From positions 39,112 to 103,111 of the forward strand of contig NZ_JASBQE010000043.1 of assembly GCF_029960785.1 (NCBI RefSeq): a stretch of 64,000 nt of DNA, read 5' to 3'. Numbering within the stretch: the first letter of the stretch is position 1; the number at the start of each line of letters is the position of its first letter. Source of the DNA: Polyangium sp. 15x6 (GTDB lineage Bacteria; Myxococcota_A; Polyangia; Polyangiales; Polyangiaceae). This document shows, piece by piece, positions 19,932 to 28,573 of the stretch. Made by a program: the position numbers and the translations under genes. The notes beneath the pieces are model-generated. The model was not told where the DNA came from. It saw only the letters and a program-made list of their open reading frames with translations, and searched no databases.

Positions 19932-20902
19932 TAGCCGCGTGTCCCCGCGGGGCGCTCGGCGTGCTCGCAGAGCAGCCCTCCGAGCAGGTGGAACTCGAGG
20001 TAGGCGCGCGCGACGTCGATCGCGCCATCCATCCGCGCGCTCTTGCCATCGAGGCCGATCTCGCCCTCGCCCTTGTGGAAGCGAAACGCGAGCGTCTCGC
20101 CCGCGCCGAGCCCGCGCGTCATCACCGGCTCGAGCAGCGGCTCCCGGTCGAGCCCGAACAGGAACAGATCCCGCTGCACGATCGACGAGAGTTTGTCCGA
20201 GAGCGCCGTGAGCGAGAGCTCCCACGCGCCCTCGCGCAGCATCGCAGCGACGGATCCTTGACGGATGAGCTCGGCGTTGGCGCCGTCGAGCGATCGCAGC
20301 TCCGCGCGCACGAGCATCCACGCGAGCCCGAGCGCGCCGAAGCCGAGCGAGAGATCCGCCACGCGATAGCCTTTCCGACCCGGGTCCTGAAACGAGCCGC
20401 GCGTGTTGTCGCGCATGGCCATGAACGCCTTCACCACGCGGTGCATGAACGACGGCTCTCGCACGAGCGCGAGCGCGCGTTCTTTCGTGTAGACCGTCTC
20501 GGGCCGCGACCCTCCTTCGACGATCACGTCGAACGGCTCGAAATCGGCGTCCGCGAGAGGCTCCTGCGTGCGCAGGTGCCGGTGCAGATCGAGCGACAGC
20601 GCGTCGCCTTTCTTGAAGATCTCGAGATGGATCGCGAGCGGCGTCCGCGCGCCCGTCGTGGTCGTCCCGTCGGCGAGGAACTCGAGATCCGCGATCAGCG
20701 TCTTTTCCGGGTAGCGGCGCGTGTTCGTCACCGTGATCCGCCGCGCGCGCCGATCGATCGTCACCTCGGTGTCGTCGTTCTCCAGCACGAGTCGGTTGCT
20801 GTCGTTCGCGTCGCGGCGGCCGACGCCGGCGAGCGGACAAACGACGCGGCCGGGAAAATATCGTACGCCCCGTTTCCGATGGGTCTCGATGTCAGGAAAC
20901 AT
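19931..20902 (-). CDS. Hypothetical protein coupled to acyltransferase
   Basis: A 323-residue soluble protein without recognised family. The first third is predicted beta-rich with acidic/basic alternation (NDDTEVTIDRRARRITV); the middle is helical (about 150-230) and the end contains a conserved-looking GEGEIGLDG turn. The ATG at 20902 is preferred; an upstream in-frame GTG at 20966-20968 would add 22 residues. It is upstream of, and translationally coupled to, the acyltransferase, so a joint role in surface modification is possible but not shown. Confidence 0.72.
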   Translation of the reverse strand: MFPDIETHRKRGVRYFPGRVVCPLAGVGRRDANDSNRLVLENDDTEVTIDRRARRITVTNTRRYPEKTLIADLEFLADGTTTTGARTPLAIHLEIFKKGDALSLDLHRHLRTQEPLADADFEPFDVIVEGGSRPETVYTKERALALVREPSFMHRVVKAFMAMRDNTRGSFQDPGRKGYRVADLSLGFGALGLAWMLVRAELRSLDGANAELIRQGSVAAMLREGAWELSLTALSDKLSSIVQRDLFLFGLDREPLLEPVMTRGLGAGETLAFRFHKGEGEIGLDGKSARMDGAIDVARAYLEFHLLGGLLCEHAERPAGTRG

Positions 20903-21074
20903 CACGATGGTCCTGCTGGAATCATGCCGCGGGCGTGGTCCGGGAGCGGGTCGAAAAGCATAACGCACCTCGTCGAAACTGCGTTGTGTAAGTCATCCAA
21001 CGAAGAAATCATGGGAAAAGGAACGCGAGTGGCTTGTGGGCCGGCTCTGATCGCTTGTACCCTTTTCCGGTTCC

Positions 21075-21094
21075 GTGGCGCCATGTAGCGCCAC
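21075..21094. promoter_or_regulatory. Perfect inverted repeat upstream of NlpC/P60-like gene
   Basis: GTGGCGC and GCGCCAC (7 bp, perfect) flank a 6-base loop, ending 25 bases before the ATG at 21120. It could be an operator dyad or a hairpin in the 5' untranslated region. The surrounding 217-base divergent gap is otherwise featureless. Confidence 0.5.
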
Positions 21095-21119
21095 CACAAA
21101 CTCGAGAGAGGAGCCCTTC

Positions 21120-21464
21120 ATGGCGTATCGCACGAACACCCCGGAGCTTTACGAAGGCAGGCATTACGGCGAGAGCGAGCAGTGCGTGGCGCTCGTCAAG
21201 TACGCCTGCGGCGCGCCGCATACGTCGGCGTGGAAGAAGGGCGCCCAAGTGATCGGCAACGCGGAGATCCGGTCGGGTACGGCGATCGCGTGCGGCTGGG
21301 AGGGCGACCGGTACATGAGCCGCGCCCGCGGCAACCACGCGGCGATCTACCTCGGCCAGTTCGGCAATCAGATCGAGGTGGTGGATCAGTGGTCGGGTAC
21401 GCCGGCCGGTCGCCGCTACAAGACGCACAAGCCCGAGAAGGCGTACCACGTCATCGAAGGCTGA
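21120..21464 (+). CDS. BPSL0067/NlpC-P60-like peptidase, 114 aa
   Basis: A small papain-fold-like protein matching the BPSL0067 pattern: catalytic Cys22 in SEQCVALVK at the start of the first helix, SGTAIA strand, catalytic His73 in NHAAIYL, and DQW (89-91) in the last strand. Such proteins are compact peptidoglycan amidases/endopeptidases, and several relatives are type VI secretion effectors. No signal peptide is present, so it either acts in the cytoplasm or is delivered by a dedicated route. The ATG at 21120 is chosen over the upstream ORF start because GAGAGGAG sits 6-13 bases before it and the family motif begins there. No adjacent immunity gene is evident. Confidence 0.8.
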   Translation: MAYRTNTPELYEGRHYGESEQCVALVKYACGAPHTSAWKKGAQVIGNAEIRSGTAIACGWEGDRYMSRARGNHAAIYLGQFGNQIEVVDQWSGTPAGRRYKTHKPEKAYHVIEG

Positions 21465-21481
21465 TCCCCGAGCCCTCTCGG

Positions 21482-21529
21482 ACACGAAAGCCCGCCCGTG
21501 CCTCCTGGCGCGAGCGGGCTTCGTGTTTT
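21482..21529. terminator. Bidirectional rho-independent terminator
   Basis: A stem of ACACGAAAGCCCGC (21482-21495) with GCGGGCTTCGTGT (21514-21526), one A bulged, followed by TTTT on the plus strand. It lies between the convergent NlpC/P60-like and amine oxidase genes and would serve mainly the plus-strand gene. Confidence 0.85.
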
Positions 21530-21542
21530 CAGGACGGGAAGA

Positions 21543-23015
21543 TCAGCCGTTCTGCAGGATCTCGTCGACGGCGCGCTTGGCGCTCTCGATCGCGCCCTGC
21601 ATCCAGCCGGCCCAGATCGAGGTGTGCTCGCCGGCGAAATGGATCCGGCCCTCGGGCCGCGGGAGGACGGCCAGCATCCACCACTGATTCGGCAGGATCT
21701 CCGTCCACGCGCCCTGCGCCCACGGATCCTCGGCCCAGACCTTCATGTGGAACGAGAGCTTCTCGGCCTCGATGTCCGGGAAGAACTTCGCCAGCTCGGC
21801 CTGGATGTACGCCTCGCGCTCGGGCGCAGCGATGGCCGCGAAGTCGTCGGCATTCTTGTCTTGCAGGTACGCGAGCAGGATGCCCGTGTCGCCAGGCTGG
21901 GTCGCCGTCAGATCCCAGATGCGCTCGGCCTTCGTGTCGGTCTTCGCGAGCTTGAGCCCGCCGAGCTCGCCGAGCGGATCGTTCTTCCAGAATCGCGTCT
22001 TCGTCTGGAACATGGCGCGCGACGAGGTCATCATGTGGACCTCGTCCATCGCCTTCTGCTTGTCGTCCGGCAGCGCGGGCGAGAACGCGACGTCGCGCAG
22101 CGGCTTGAGCGGGATCGTGCAGATGAGGTAATCGGCCTCGTAGGTCTCCGACATGCCCTTTGCAGAGGCGGTGACCGTGACCTTCGTTTCGTCCTGCGTG
22201 ATCGATTTCACGACCCGCTCGAACAGCACCTTGCCGTCGAGCTTCTCCGCGAGCTTCTGCGCGATGAGGTCGTTGCCGCCCTGGACGTGGTAGGTGAGGC
22301 TCCAGTCCTGGTCCGCGGTCTCGAGCGCCATCCACGCGAGGACGCCGATCTTGTAGACCTCCGTGCCGTTGTCGGACGCATAGAGCGGGATCCACGCGTC
22401 GGTCGCGCCCTTGTCCTTGAGGTAATCGGTCCAGACCATTCCGTCGTATTTCTCGACGATGCCGGCGAGCGGGAAGCTCCCGTCCCGGGGATTGCCGAAT
22501 TCGGCGAAATTGGCCGCGATGTATGTCGACCACATGCCGAGGCCCTCCATGGCCTCCTCGGGCGACAGGCCCGGGAGCGGCCACGGCGTGCCCTCCGTGT
22601 GGACGAAACGATTGCCCCCCAGGTAATAGAGCGGCGTCCCGTCCGGGAACTCCTCGAGCTTCAGGCCGAGCTCCTCGACGTAGCCGATCGTGTGGTCGTG
22701 CACGTCGGGGATACGCGTCGCCCCGAGCTCGGCATACTGGCCGTTCTCGAAGCCCTCGCGCTGGGTGTGGACCCGGCCGCCGGCGCGCGCCTGCGCCTCG
22801 AGCACGGTGACGTCCCACCCCTTCTTCATGAGCTCGTAGGCCGCCGAGAGCCCGGCGAGACCTCCGCCGAGGACGAGCGCCTTTTTCGTCGATGCAGGCG
22901 GATTCGCCGGCGGGTTCCCATCGTCCGGCCCGCAGCCCGGCAGGTACACGGCGACGCCGGCGGCAGATAGGAGCTCGAGGAAGCGACGGCGATCGAACCT
23001 GGTCTTGCTTTTCAT
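21543..23015 (-). CDS. Flavin-containing amine oxidase, Tat-type signal
   Basis: A 490-residue FAD-dependent amine oxidase (monoamine oxidase / L-amino acid oxidase type), which oxidises an amine to an imine and releases H2O2. The N-terminus carries a twin-arginine-like signal (RRRFLELL) that ends in LPGC, so export folded and possibly lipidated. The dinucleotide-binding motif is VLGGGLAGLSAAYEL (about 48-62) with the downstream EAQARAGGRVHT; the C-terminal flavin motif is HFAGEHTSIWAGWMQGAIES. Length and motifs are typical. AGAGGTCC precedes the ATG. Substrate unknown. Confidence 0.92.
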   Translation of the reverse strand: MKSKTRFDRRRFLELLSAAGVAVYLPGCGPDDGNPPANPPASTKKALVLGGGLAGLSAAYELMKKGWDVTVLEAQARAGGRVHTQREGFENGQYAELGATRIPDVHDHTIGYVEELGLKLEEFPDGTPLYYLGGNRFVHTEGTPWPLPGLSPEEAMEGLGMWSTYIAANFAEFGNPRDGSFPLAGIVEKYDGMVWTDYLKDKGATDAWIPLYASDNGTEVYKIGVLAWMALETADQDWSLTYHVQGGNDLIAQKLAEKLDGKVLFERVVKSITQDETKVTVTASAKGMSETYEADYLICTIPLKPLRDVAFSPALPDDKQKAMDEVHMMTSSRAMFQTKTRFWKNDPLGELGGLKLAKTDTKAERIWDLTATQPGDTGILLAYLQDKNADDFAAIAAPEREAYIQAELAKFFPDIEAEKLSFHMKVWAEDPWAQGAWTEILPNQWWMLAVLPRPEGRIHFAGEHTSIWAGWMQGAIESAKRAVDEILQNG

Positions 23016-23253
23016 GAGGACCTCTTTGCGCTGCGCCTCATCCGCGCCGGGAGCAGCGCTCCCCCCCCATGCCCCAATCCCGTCCCTGCGGCAATCGGGC
23101 TCGCACGGTATCCGCGTATCCTTCCTCTCCTCTATGTGTTCAATTTTACTAGGTTATTGTACTGCGCCAAACGAATGACGAGGCAATGGTTCCCCCTCTC
23201 ACGTGGTTGCGAAAAGATTGACGCGGGCGTGCGTCTCGGCTTACGCCCCTCGC
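23016..23253. promoter_or_regulatory. Divergent promoter region with AT-rich stretch
   Basis: The 238-base gap between the amine oxidase and cupin genes contains, at about 23130-23162, the only markedly AT-rich stretch nearby. On the minus strand a TTGAAC hexamer is followed after 17 bases by GATACG, a weak fit to a housekeeping promoter for the amine oxidase. No clear operator was found. Confidence 0.3.
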
Positions 23254-23616
23254 ATGCCGACCTTCATCGAGAAGCCGAGCCGCATCGAGGCGGCCGGGAA
23301 CAAGCCGAAGCTCATCGACGAGTACGTGGGGCGCGTCAACACGGGGACCGATAGCCTGAGCGTGGCGCACATGCGGAGCCCCGGGGGCTGGGTCGAGCCG
23401 GGGCAGCGGCCGGCGTTCGACGAGTTCACGGTCGTGCTGCGCGGGACGCTGCACGTCGAATACGAGGGAGGATCGGTCGACGTGCGCGCAGGTCAGGCGA
23501 TCATCACGCACAAGGGAGAATGGGTCCGCTACAGCACGCCCGGCGAGGAAGGCGCGGAGTACATCGCGGTCTGCCTGCCGGCGTTCTCGCCCGCGACGGT
23601 GAACCGCGACGCCTGA
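23254..23616 (+). CDS. Small cupin-domain protein
   Basis: A 120-residue single-domain cupin. The second half has the usual strand pattern (FDEFTVVLRGTLHVEYEGG, then VRAGQAIITHKGEWVRYSTP) with a His and a Glu available as metal ligands. The first cupin motif is weak in His residues. It resembles EutQ/ethanolamine-type or general sugar-binding cupins, but no specific role can be assigned. The ATG at 23254 (MPTFIEKPS) is preferred over the ORF start at 23203. It converges with a lipoprotein gene at 14 bases. Confidence 0.82.
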   Translation: MPTFIEKPSRIEAAGNKPKLIDEYVGRVNTGTDSLSVAHMRSPGGWVEPGQRPAFDEFTVVLRGTLHVEYEGGSVDVRAGQAIITHKGEWVRYSTPGEEGAEYIAVCLPAFSPATVNRDA

Positions 23617-23630
23617 CGCTCGGCAGGCTG

Positions 23631-24326
23631 TCAAGGCGAGGGCGGCGGCGTGAGCACGAGATCCGCCGCCCCACGCGGGGCAATCTCGTAGCGATCGAGG
23701 TATTGCTGCGAGAACCCCGTGATCTCCACGGCGGCGCCCTTCGTGAGCTTCGTCGTGTCGATGAGGGGCTTTTCGCCCGCAAAGCACACGTAAATCTCGA
23801 CCTCGCCGGAGCCGTCGTCCACGTAGGCTTTGATGCCATAAGGTTTGTCCTCGACGATGGCGTTCGAAACGAGGCCCTTGACGCGGACGAGCTGGCCTTC
23901 GGTCGATTCGCCGACGTCGCCGGTCGCGACGTCCTTCGGCGTGACCGCCTCGACGCCTTGCAGGATCTCGGGGCCGGAGGCGTTCGTGACGAGCACGGTC
24001 TGCTTGGAGACCTGCTGGATCTGTCCGATGACGCGGACCTTGGCGCCGATGAGGATCTTGAGCTCGTCGTAGAGGCTGACATAAATGCCGCCGGTGTCAT
24101 CCTGGACCGCGAATCCGAAATCGCCGGTGGCGGTGAGGAACGTGCCCGGCGTGACGGAGACGAAGCCCTCGATCTGCGTGTATTGGTTGGCGCCGAGGGC
24201 GCGCGCTTCGGCGATGGGGACGAGGTCCGGAGGGGGGAGCTCTTGCGACTGCGGGAGCTCGTTGTCGGAGCAGCCAGCGAGGAGCGCGGCGAGAGGAAAC
24301 ACGAGGAGGAGTGCGCGGTGATGCAT
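23631..24326 (-). CDS. OB-fold-like lipoprotein
   Basis: A 231-residue lipoprotein with signal peptide ending LLAGC. Two tandem beta-rich modules follow (about 45-125 and 130-215), each with a strand pattern like an OB-fold (IEGFVSVTPG, GAKVRVIGQIQQV; LVRVKGLVSN, AAVEITGFSQQY) as in exported nucleic-acid/oligosaccharide-binding domains of the YhcR/YdeI type. It is the last of three tandem lipoprotein genes read leftward. No catalytic residues are recognised. Confidence 0.75.
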   Translation of the reverse strand: MHHRALLLVFPLAALLAGCSDNELPQSQELPPPDLVPIAEARALGANQYTQIEGFVSVTPGTFLTATGDFGFAVQDDTGGIYVSLYDELKILIGAKVRVIGQIQQVSKQTVLVTNASGPEILQGVEAVTPKDVATGDVGESTEGQLVRVKGLVSNAIVEDKPYGIKAYVDDGSGEVEIYVCFAGEKPLIDTTKLTKGAAVEITGFSQQYLDRYEIAPRGAADLVLTPPPSP

Positions 24327-24386
24327 GCGCTTCCTGTACCGCGCCGGGGTCGGGCCGCGCAAGGCGGAGCGGGGCGAGTCATCGGG

Positions 24387-26222
24387 TCACCGCGGGATCC
24401 GGCGCACGGTGCCGTCGGAGTACGTGCCGTAGATGTAACCTCCCTCGATCGCGAAGAACCAGCCGGTCGCGACCTGGTCCACGGGCTCGCTCCCCCCACA
24501 CTTGAGGGATTTGCGGCCGCCGTAATACGCATAGGCGTCGTCCACCTCCAGGTCGTCGTAGACGCCGTGCAGGTTCCCGACGTGGTACCCGAGGCTCCAC
24601 ATCGCCAGCGACGCCTTGTCGAGCGCGTAGACATCGATGCCCATATCGAACATCCCATCGAAATAGACGCGCTGCGCGTCGAGGGCGATTCCGCCTTCGC
24701 CCTGGGCGATCTTCTGGACGGACCCGGATCCGTCGCGCGGGGCGCGCTTCACCCAGGTCTGGAAGATAGCCCCCGAGGCGATGGGCGGCGCCGCGGCATA
24801 CACGTGCGTCTCGTCCACGCGGAGGCCGATGATCCGCTCGTCGTCGATCCAGAGCGTGACCGCAGGACCCGAGCCATCCTTGGGCGCCTTCATGACGGCT
24901 TTGTTCGCCTTGTTCACCCAGAACACCTCATCGCCCGAGACGGCGATCGACTGGGGTTCGGACGCGGCGCTGACGAGCTCGATCGCGCCTCCGCCGCTGG
25001 GGACGCGCATGACGCTGCCGCCGAGCTCATTGGTCCAGTAGACGTGGGTGTCGTCCACCGCGAGGCGATACGGTTTGGCCTGGCCCGTGGCGAGGACCTC
25101 CTTGGGGCCGCCCCATTTGCTCACCCTGGAGATCGCGCTCGTGCCGGACTCGATGAAATAGACGTGCGTCGCGTCGATCTGGAGATCCGAGGGGCTGTCC
25201 CCCGTCGCGAGGATCGAGCTCATCCCGGGATTGCAGGTGCCCGCGATGCACGTCCCTGCGCACGTCACGCCGCACGTGCCGCAGTGCTGGGTCGAGGTCA
25301 TGAGATCGGCGCAGACGCCGTTGCACAACGTGAACCCGCCCGGGCAGGAGGGGACGCATTGGCCGTCGTCACATACGGTCCAGCCGCCCTTGGGCACGGT
25401 GCAGGCGGTGCACGAGGCGCCGCAAGCGTTCGCGTCCGTATTCACGTCGACGCATTGGTTGCCGCATTTCGTGTACCCGGGGAGGCACTCGAAGTCGCAG
25501 GTCGCGGCCGTGCAGGTGGCCTTGCCGTGGAGCGGGGTGATGCACGGTTTGGAGCAGCCGCCGCAATGCTGGGGCGAGGAGAACAGGTCCACGCAAGCGC
25601 CGTTGCAGCTCGTGGCCGGCGGGGCGCAGGAGGGCGCGCAGCCAGCGCTCGTGCAGACCTCGCCGAGGGCGCAGGCATTGCCGCAGGCGCCGCAGTTCGC
25701 GGGGGTGAGGAGCGAGGTCTCGCAGCCGGCCTGCGCGGTGCAATCGGCGAAGCCTTCGTGGCAGCTCCCGAACTGCTGGCAGGCGCCGCCCACGCACGCC
25801 GAATGGGCGTTCGGGGCTGCGCTGCACGGCGTGGCCACAGAGGAGGTGCCGCACTGGTAGAGCGGCTCGTCGCGGCGGAGGCAGCGGCCGAGGTAGAGGA
25901 ACGTTCCGGCGGGGCAACATACGTAGCCGTCGCCGTTGCTCCCGCCGCCGGCGCCGCCGCCACCTGTGCCACCGACGCCGCCCGAGCCGCCGCCAGCACC
26001 GCCGATGCCGCCGGCGCCACCTGTGCCACCTGTGCCACCGATGCCGCCGATGCCACCGATGCCGCCGATGCCGCCGGAGCCGCCTCCAGCACCGCCGATG
26101 CCACCGGAGCCGCCGCCGACGCCACCTGTGCCACCGACACCGCCGGATCCGCCGCTACCTTCGGATCCTCCGTGGCATCCTACCCAGACCAAGAATCCCG
26201 CCAGAACGATGGTTCGTCGCAT
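24387..26222 (-). CDS. Lipoprotein with Gly stalk, Cys-rich repeats and beta-propeller
   Basis: A 611-residue surface lipoprotein in three parts. The signal peptide ends in WVGC. A GGxGG stalk follows (about 20-90). A cysteine-rich zone (about 95-290) then contains several Stig1-like repeats with CNG-x-C and H/A-CG-x-C spacing (for example TSTQHCGTCG), seen in many myxobacterial surface proteins. The C-terminal about 310 residues form six or so propeller-like blades (D-x-THVYF/YWTN, SAISRVSKWGG). AGAGG lies 3 bases before the ATG at 26222; the ORF extends upstream without sense. Ligand binding or adhesion is likely; substrate unknown. Confidence 0.85.
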   Translation of the reverse strand: MRRTIVLAGFLVWVGCHGGSEGSGGSGGVGGTGGVGGGSGGIGGAGGGSGGIGGIGGIGGIGGTGGTGGAGGIGGAGGGSGGVGGTGGGGAGGGSNGDGYVCCPAGTFLYLGRCLRRDEPLYQCGTSSVATPCSAAPNAHSACVGGACQQFGSCHEGFADCTAQAGCETSLLTPANCGACGNACALGEVCTSAGCAPSCAPPATSCNGACVDLFSSPQHCGGCSKPCITPLHGKATCTAATCDFECLPGYTKCGNQCVDVNTDANACGASCTACTVPKGGWTVCDDGQCVPSCPGGFTLCNGVCADLMTSTQHCGTCGVTCAGTCIAGTCNPGMSSILATGDSPSDLQIDATHVYFIESGTSAISRVSKWGGPKEVLATGQAKPYRLAVDDTHVYWTNELGGSVMRVPSGGGAIELVSAASEPQSIAVSGDEVFWVNKANKAVMKAPKDGSGPAVTLWIDDERIIGLRVDETHVYAAAPPIASGAIFQTWVKRAPRDGSGSVQKIAQGEGGIALDAQRVYFDGMFDMGIDVYALDKASLAMWSLGYHVGNLHGVYDDLEVDDAYAYYGGRKSLKCGGSEPVDQVATGWFFAIEGGYIYGTYSDGTVRRIPR

Positions 26223-26290
26223 GACCTCTTGGTTGTGAGGTCCGCCGCGCCATTCACGTTCTGGCGGAGTTCGTTCGAGGACCGACCGGT

Positions 26291-26941
26291 TCAGGGATCG
26301 ACGGGGCAACGCGGCGCGATGTATTCGCCGTTGGCCGTCTCGCCCCAGTACTCGCTGTCGACCCGGAAACGAACCTCGTTCTCGTCGATCGAGAGGATCT
26401 CCAGCGTGCCCGCGCCGATCGTTCCGCCACCAAAGGAGCAATCATCGGGCTCCGACGAATAGGGCTCACCGGTCTCGGAGAAGTTGCTGTACGCGAGGAG
26501 CTCCGGGCTGTCGAGGTTGTAGACGCCCACCTGCTGCAGCGCGGGGGGAAGCGCGATGCTGAGCTGCCAATGACCGCAGCCGAGATCCGTGGTGGGCGAA
26601 TCGCAGGAGGCGCCGAGGTCCGAGACGCGAAGGAAGAGATCGTCCGGGTTCAGCTCCGGCACGCCGCCCACGCTGGAGCTGCTGGGGAGCGGATCCTGGT
26701 TGGCCCAGTATTCGTCCCAGAGAACGTCGAGCTGCGCGCGGGTGAGCGCGACGGCGAGGGAATTCGAGCCGCTGCCATTGCCACCGGTGCCACCATTGCC
26801 ACCGGTGCCACCACTACCGCCGGTGCCGTTGGCGTTTTGTTGGCTCTTGGCGTTGTCGTCGCTGCCCCCCTGGACGACGTAGTTGCCGCAGGCGGCGAGG
26901 AGGAGGGGGAGGACCAGGAAGGAAAGGCGCTGGAGGTTCAT
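26291..26941 (-). CDS. Lipoprotein with Gly-rich linker
   Basis: A 216-residue lipoprotein: signal peptide ending in LLAAC (lipobox), a GTGGSGG linker (about 38-57), then a mixed alpha/beta domain with three or four Cys that can pair (SCDSPT, GCGHWQ, DDCSFGG, PRCPVDP). The start ATG at 26941 follows GGGGGTGGG; an overlapping GTG at 26947 is possible. No family recognised. It is first of three tandem lipoprotein genes on this strand. Confidence 0.75.
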   Translation of the reverse strand: MNLQRLSFLVLPLLLAACGNYVVQGGSDDNAKSQQNANGTGGSGGTGGNGGTGGNGSGSNSLAVALTRAQLDVLWDEYWANQDPLPSSSSVGGVPELNPDDLFLRVSDLGASCDSPTTDLGCGHWQLSIALPPALQQVGVYNLDSPELLAYSNFSETGEPYSSEPDDCSFGGGTIGAGTLEILSIDENEVRFRVDSEYWGETANGEYIAPRCPVDP

Positions 26942-27007
26942 GCCCACCCCCTAAACATGTTTCGTGCCAGGCGGATGAACCTGCGATTTCGGGGGTTTGT
27001 TGGATGG

Positions 27008-27028
27008 TGTGCCAAATGTGTCGGCACA
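27008..27028. promoter_or_regulatory. Dyad TGTGCC-N9-GGCACA in divergent gap
   Basis: In the 157-base divergent gap between the lipoprotein and the ATPase-like gene, TGTGCC (27008-27013) and GGCACA (27023-27028) form a perfect 6-bp dyad with a 9-base spacer, typical of operators bound by dimeric regulators. Further TGTGCC-type half-sites follow at about 27030-27046. Confidence 0.4.
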
Positions 27029-27098
27029 GTGTGCCCGTATGTGCCGGATGCGGGGTGAAAACACGCGAGGGCGCGCGTGTGGTAGGCTCGGCTTCGCC

Positions 27099-28169
27099 AT
27101 GTCGCTGACGCGGCTCCACATCGCTCGGTTTCCCGGCCTCGCGCCGGGGACCGAGCTTCGCCTCGTCGAGCCAAAGACCGTGCTTCGTGGACCTCGCACC
27201 GCGGAGACGAGGGCGCTCCTGCGCCTCGCGGCGATGGCGATGGCCTTCGATTTCACCGGCCTCGAGGGCGAGGCGTTCGAGCTCGATTACGAGCTCACGC
27301 TCGGGCGCGCGGACATGCGGGTGCGGCTCCAGAACGCGCCGGGCGCGCTGGCCGATTGGCGCTGCGAGGTGAGGACCGAGCTGCGCACCGACGCGCTCGT
27401 GTATCGACTCGAATGCATCGCCGATCCGCGCGGTGCCCGCGCCTTCGGCGCCGAGGGCGTCTTCTATTCGAGCAAATCCCCGCCCTTCTCACCTTTCGCG
27501 GGCAGCTTCCTCGAGCCGCTCGTCCGCGCGCTCCGCGGGCGAGGGATGCCCGCGGCGCAAGACGGCCGTGTCCTCGGCGGGATGATTACGCTCCTCAACT
27601 TCCCCTTGTACGGCGGCGTGGGCTGGCTCGACGAGGGGCTCGGCGCGTTCGACGTCCTGACCGGCGCCGCCTCGTCCAGGCGCTCCGGCGATGGCATGGA
27701 GCCGCCGCGCCTCGTCCTCGACGACCGCCCGGACGGCTCCCGCGCCTTTCGCTTCCGCGGCCTGCCGATCACGAGCCACCCCGTGGGCGAGGCGCTCTCG
27801 GACCTCCCGCGCAAGGAGGCCTATTTCAACGACGAAGGCTTGTGGCTCGAGCGCGGCTCGAGCCCGCTGTTCCTGCGCCGGTTCGTCGCGCTCACCGGCT
27901 TCGACGAGGCGGCCATGCTGGTCCGGCGCGATCCGACGAACGAGCGCCATTTCGGCCCGCTCGCCTTCCGGTTCCGGCGGGGAAGCGCGTCCGTGGAGCA
28001 CGAGGCGCTCTCGTTTGGTGAGAAGCGGCTGCTCGCGATCTTGCATTACCTGGAGCTGCCGCGGCTGCTCGTGATCGCGGAGCATCTCGGCCATGGGCTC
28101 AGGCCGGCGTGGCGGCAGGCCTGCGAGGAGGCGCTCGGGTCGCGGCGAGCGCTCTTGTGGGAGCCTTAG
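27099..28169 (+). CDS. Degenerate ABC/AAA-type ATPase homologue
   Basis: A 356-residue protein with the framework of SMC-like/AAA_15-type ATPases but with degraded nucleotide motifs. Where the P-loop is expected, GPRTAETR (31-38) replaces GxxGxGKS, so the Lys is absent. The ABC-type signature SFGEKRLL (305-312) is well kept, and the following strand LLVIAEHLGHGL (about 323-334) sits at the Walker B position with Glu-His in place of Asp-Glu. The start ATG at 27099 gives the usual first strand. It is probably a non-hydrolysing paralogue or evolving toward one; function unknown. It ends 11 bases from the convergent msrB. Confidence 0.7.
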   Translation: MSLTRLHIARFPGLAPGTELRLVEPKTVLRGPRTAETRALLRLAAMAMAFDFTGLEGEAFELDYELTLGRADMRVRLQNAPGALADWRCEVRTELRTDALVYRLECIADPRGARAFGAEGVFYSSKSPPFSPFAGSFLEPLVRALRGRGMPAAQDGRVLGGMITLLNFPLYGGVGWLDEGLGAFDVLTGAASSRRSGDGMEPPRLVLDDRPDGSRAFRFRGLPITSHPVGEALSDLPRKEAYFNDEGLWLERGSSPLFLRRFVALTGFDEAAMLVRRDPTNERHFGPLAFRFRRGSASVEHEALSFGEKRLLAILHYLELPRLLVIAEHLGHGLRPAWRQACEEALGSRRALLWEP

Positions 28170-28180
28170 CCTCCGGCCTT

Positions 28181-28573
28181 CTACCGAGGCACGAAATCGA
28201 GCGAGGCCGAGTTGATGCAATACCGCATGCCGGTCGGGGGCGGGCCGTCGGGGAAGACGTGGCCGAGGTGGGCGTCGCATTTGGCACAGCGGACCTCGGT
28301 GCGGAACATGCCGTGGCTCGTGTCTTCGATCTCCTTGACGATGTCCTTCGAGAGCGGGGCCCAGTAGCTCGGCCAACCGCTGCCGGAGTCGTACTTCGTG
28401 GACGAATCGAAGAGCGGCTCGCCACAGCAGACGCAGGTGTAGCGCCCGTCGGCCTTGTGGTTCCAGAACTTGCCCGTGAAGGCCCGCTCGGTACCGCCGC
28501 ACCGGCTGACGCGGTATTGCTCGGGGGAGAGGCGCTCGCGGTAGGGATCCTCGCGCTCGGGTTGGCTCGACAT
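28181..28573 (-). CDS. msrB: Peptide-methionine (R)-S-oxide reductase
   Basis: Reduces R-methionine sulfoxide in proteins, repairing oxidative damage. At 130 residues it is a single-domain MsrB. The zinc site is CVCC (Cys47/Cys50) plus CAKC (Cys96/Cys99), the catalytic Cys is Cys119 in RYCINSASL, and Cys25 in SRCGGTE is in the usual place for the resolving residue. The substrate-binding SGWPSY and GHVFPDGP motifs are intact. GGAGG precedes the ATG. No signal peptide, so cytoplasmic. Confidence 0.97.
   Translation of the reverse strand: MSSQPEREDPYRERLSPEQYRVSRCGGTERAFTGKFWNHKADGRYTCVCCGEPLFDSSTKYDSGSGWPSYWAPLSKDIVKEIEDTSHGMFRTEVRCAKCDAHLGHVFPDGPPPTGMRYCINSASLDFVPR

Noticed and set aside
22523..22810. 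Additional small gene inside the amine oxidase locus
   Set aside because: Composition is that of a shadow frame; no start signal or domain.
23136..23354. 72-codon plus-strand ORF upstream of the cupin
   Set aside because: It overlaps the cupin start and the promoter region and lacks a recognisable sequence.
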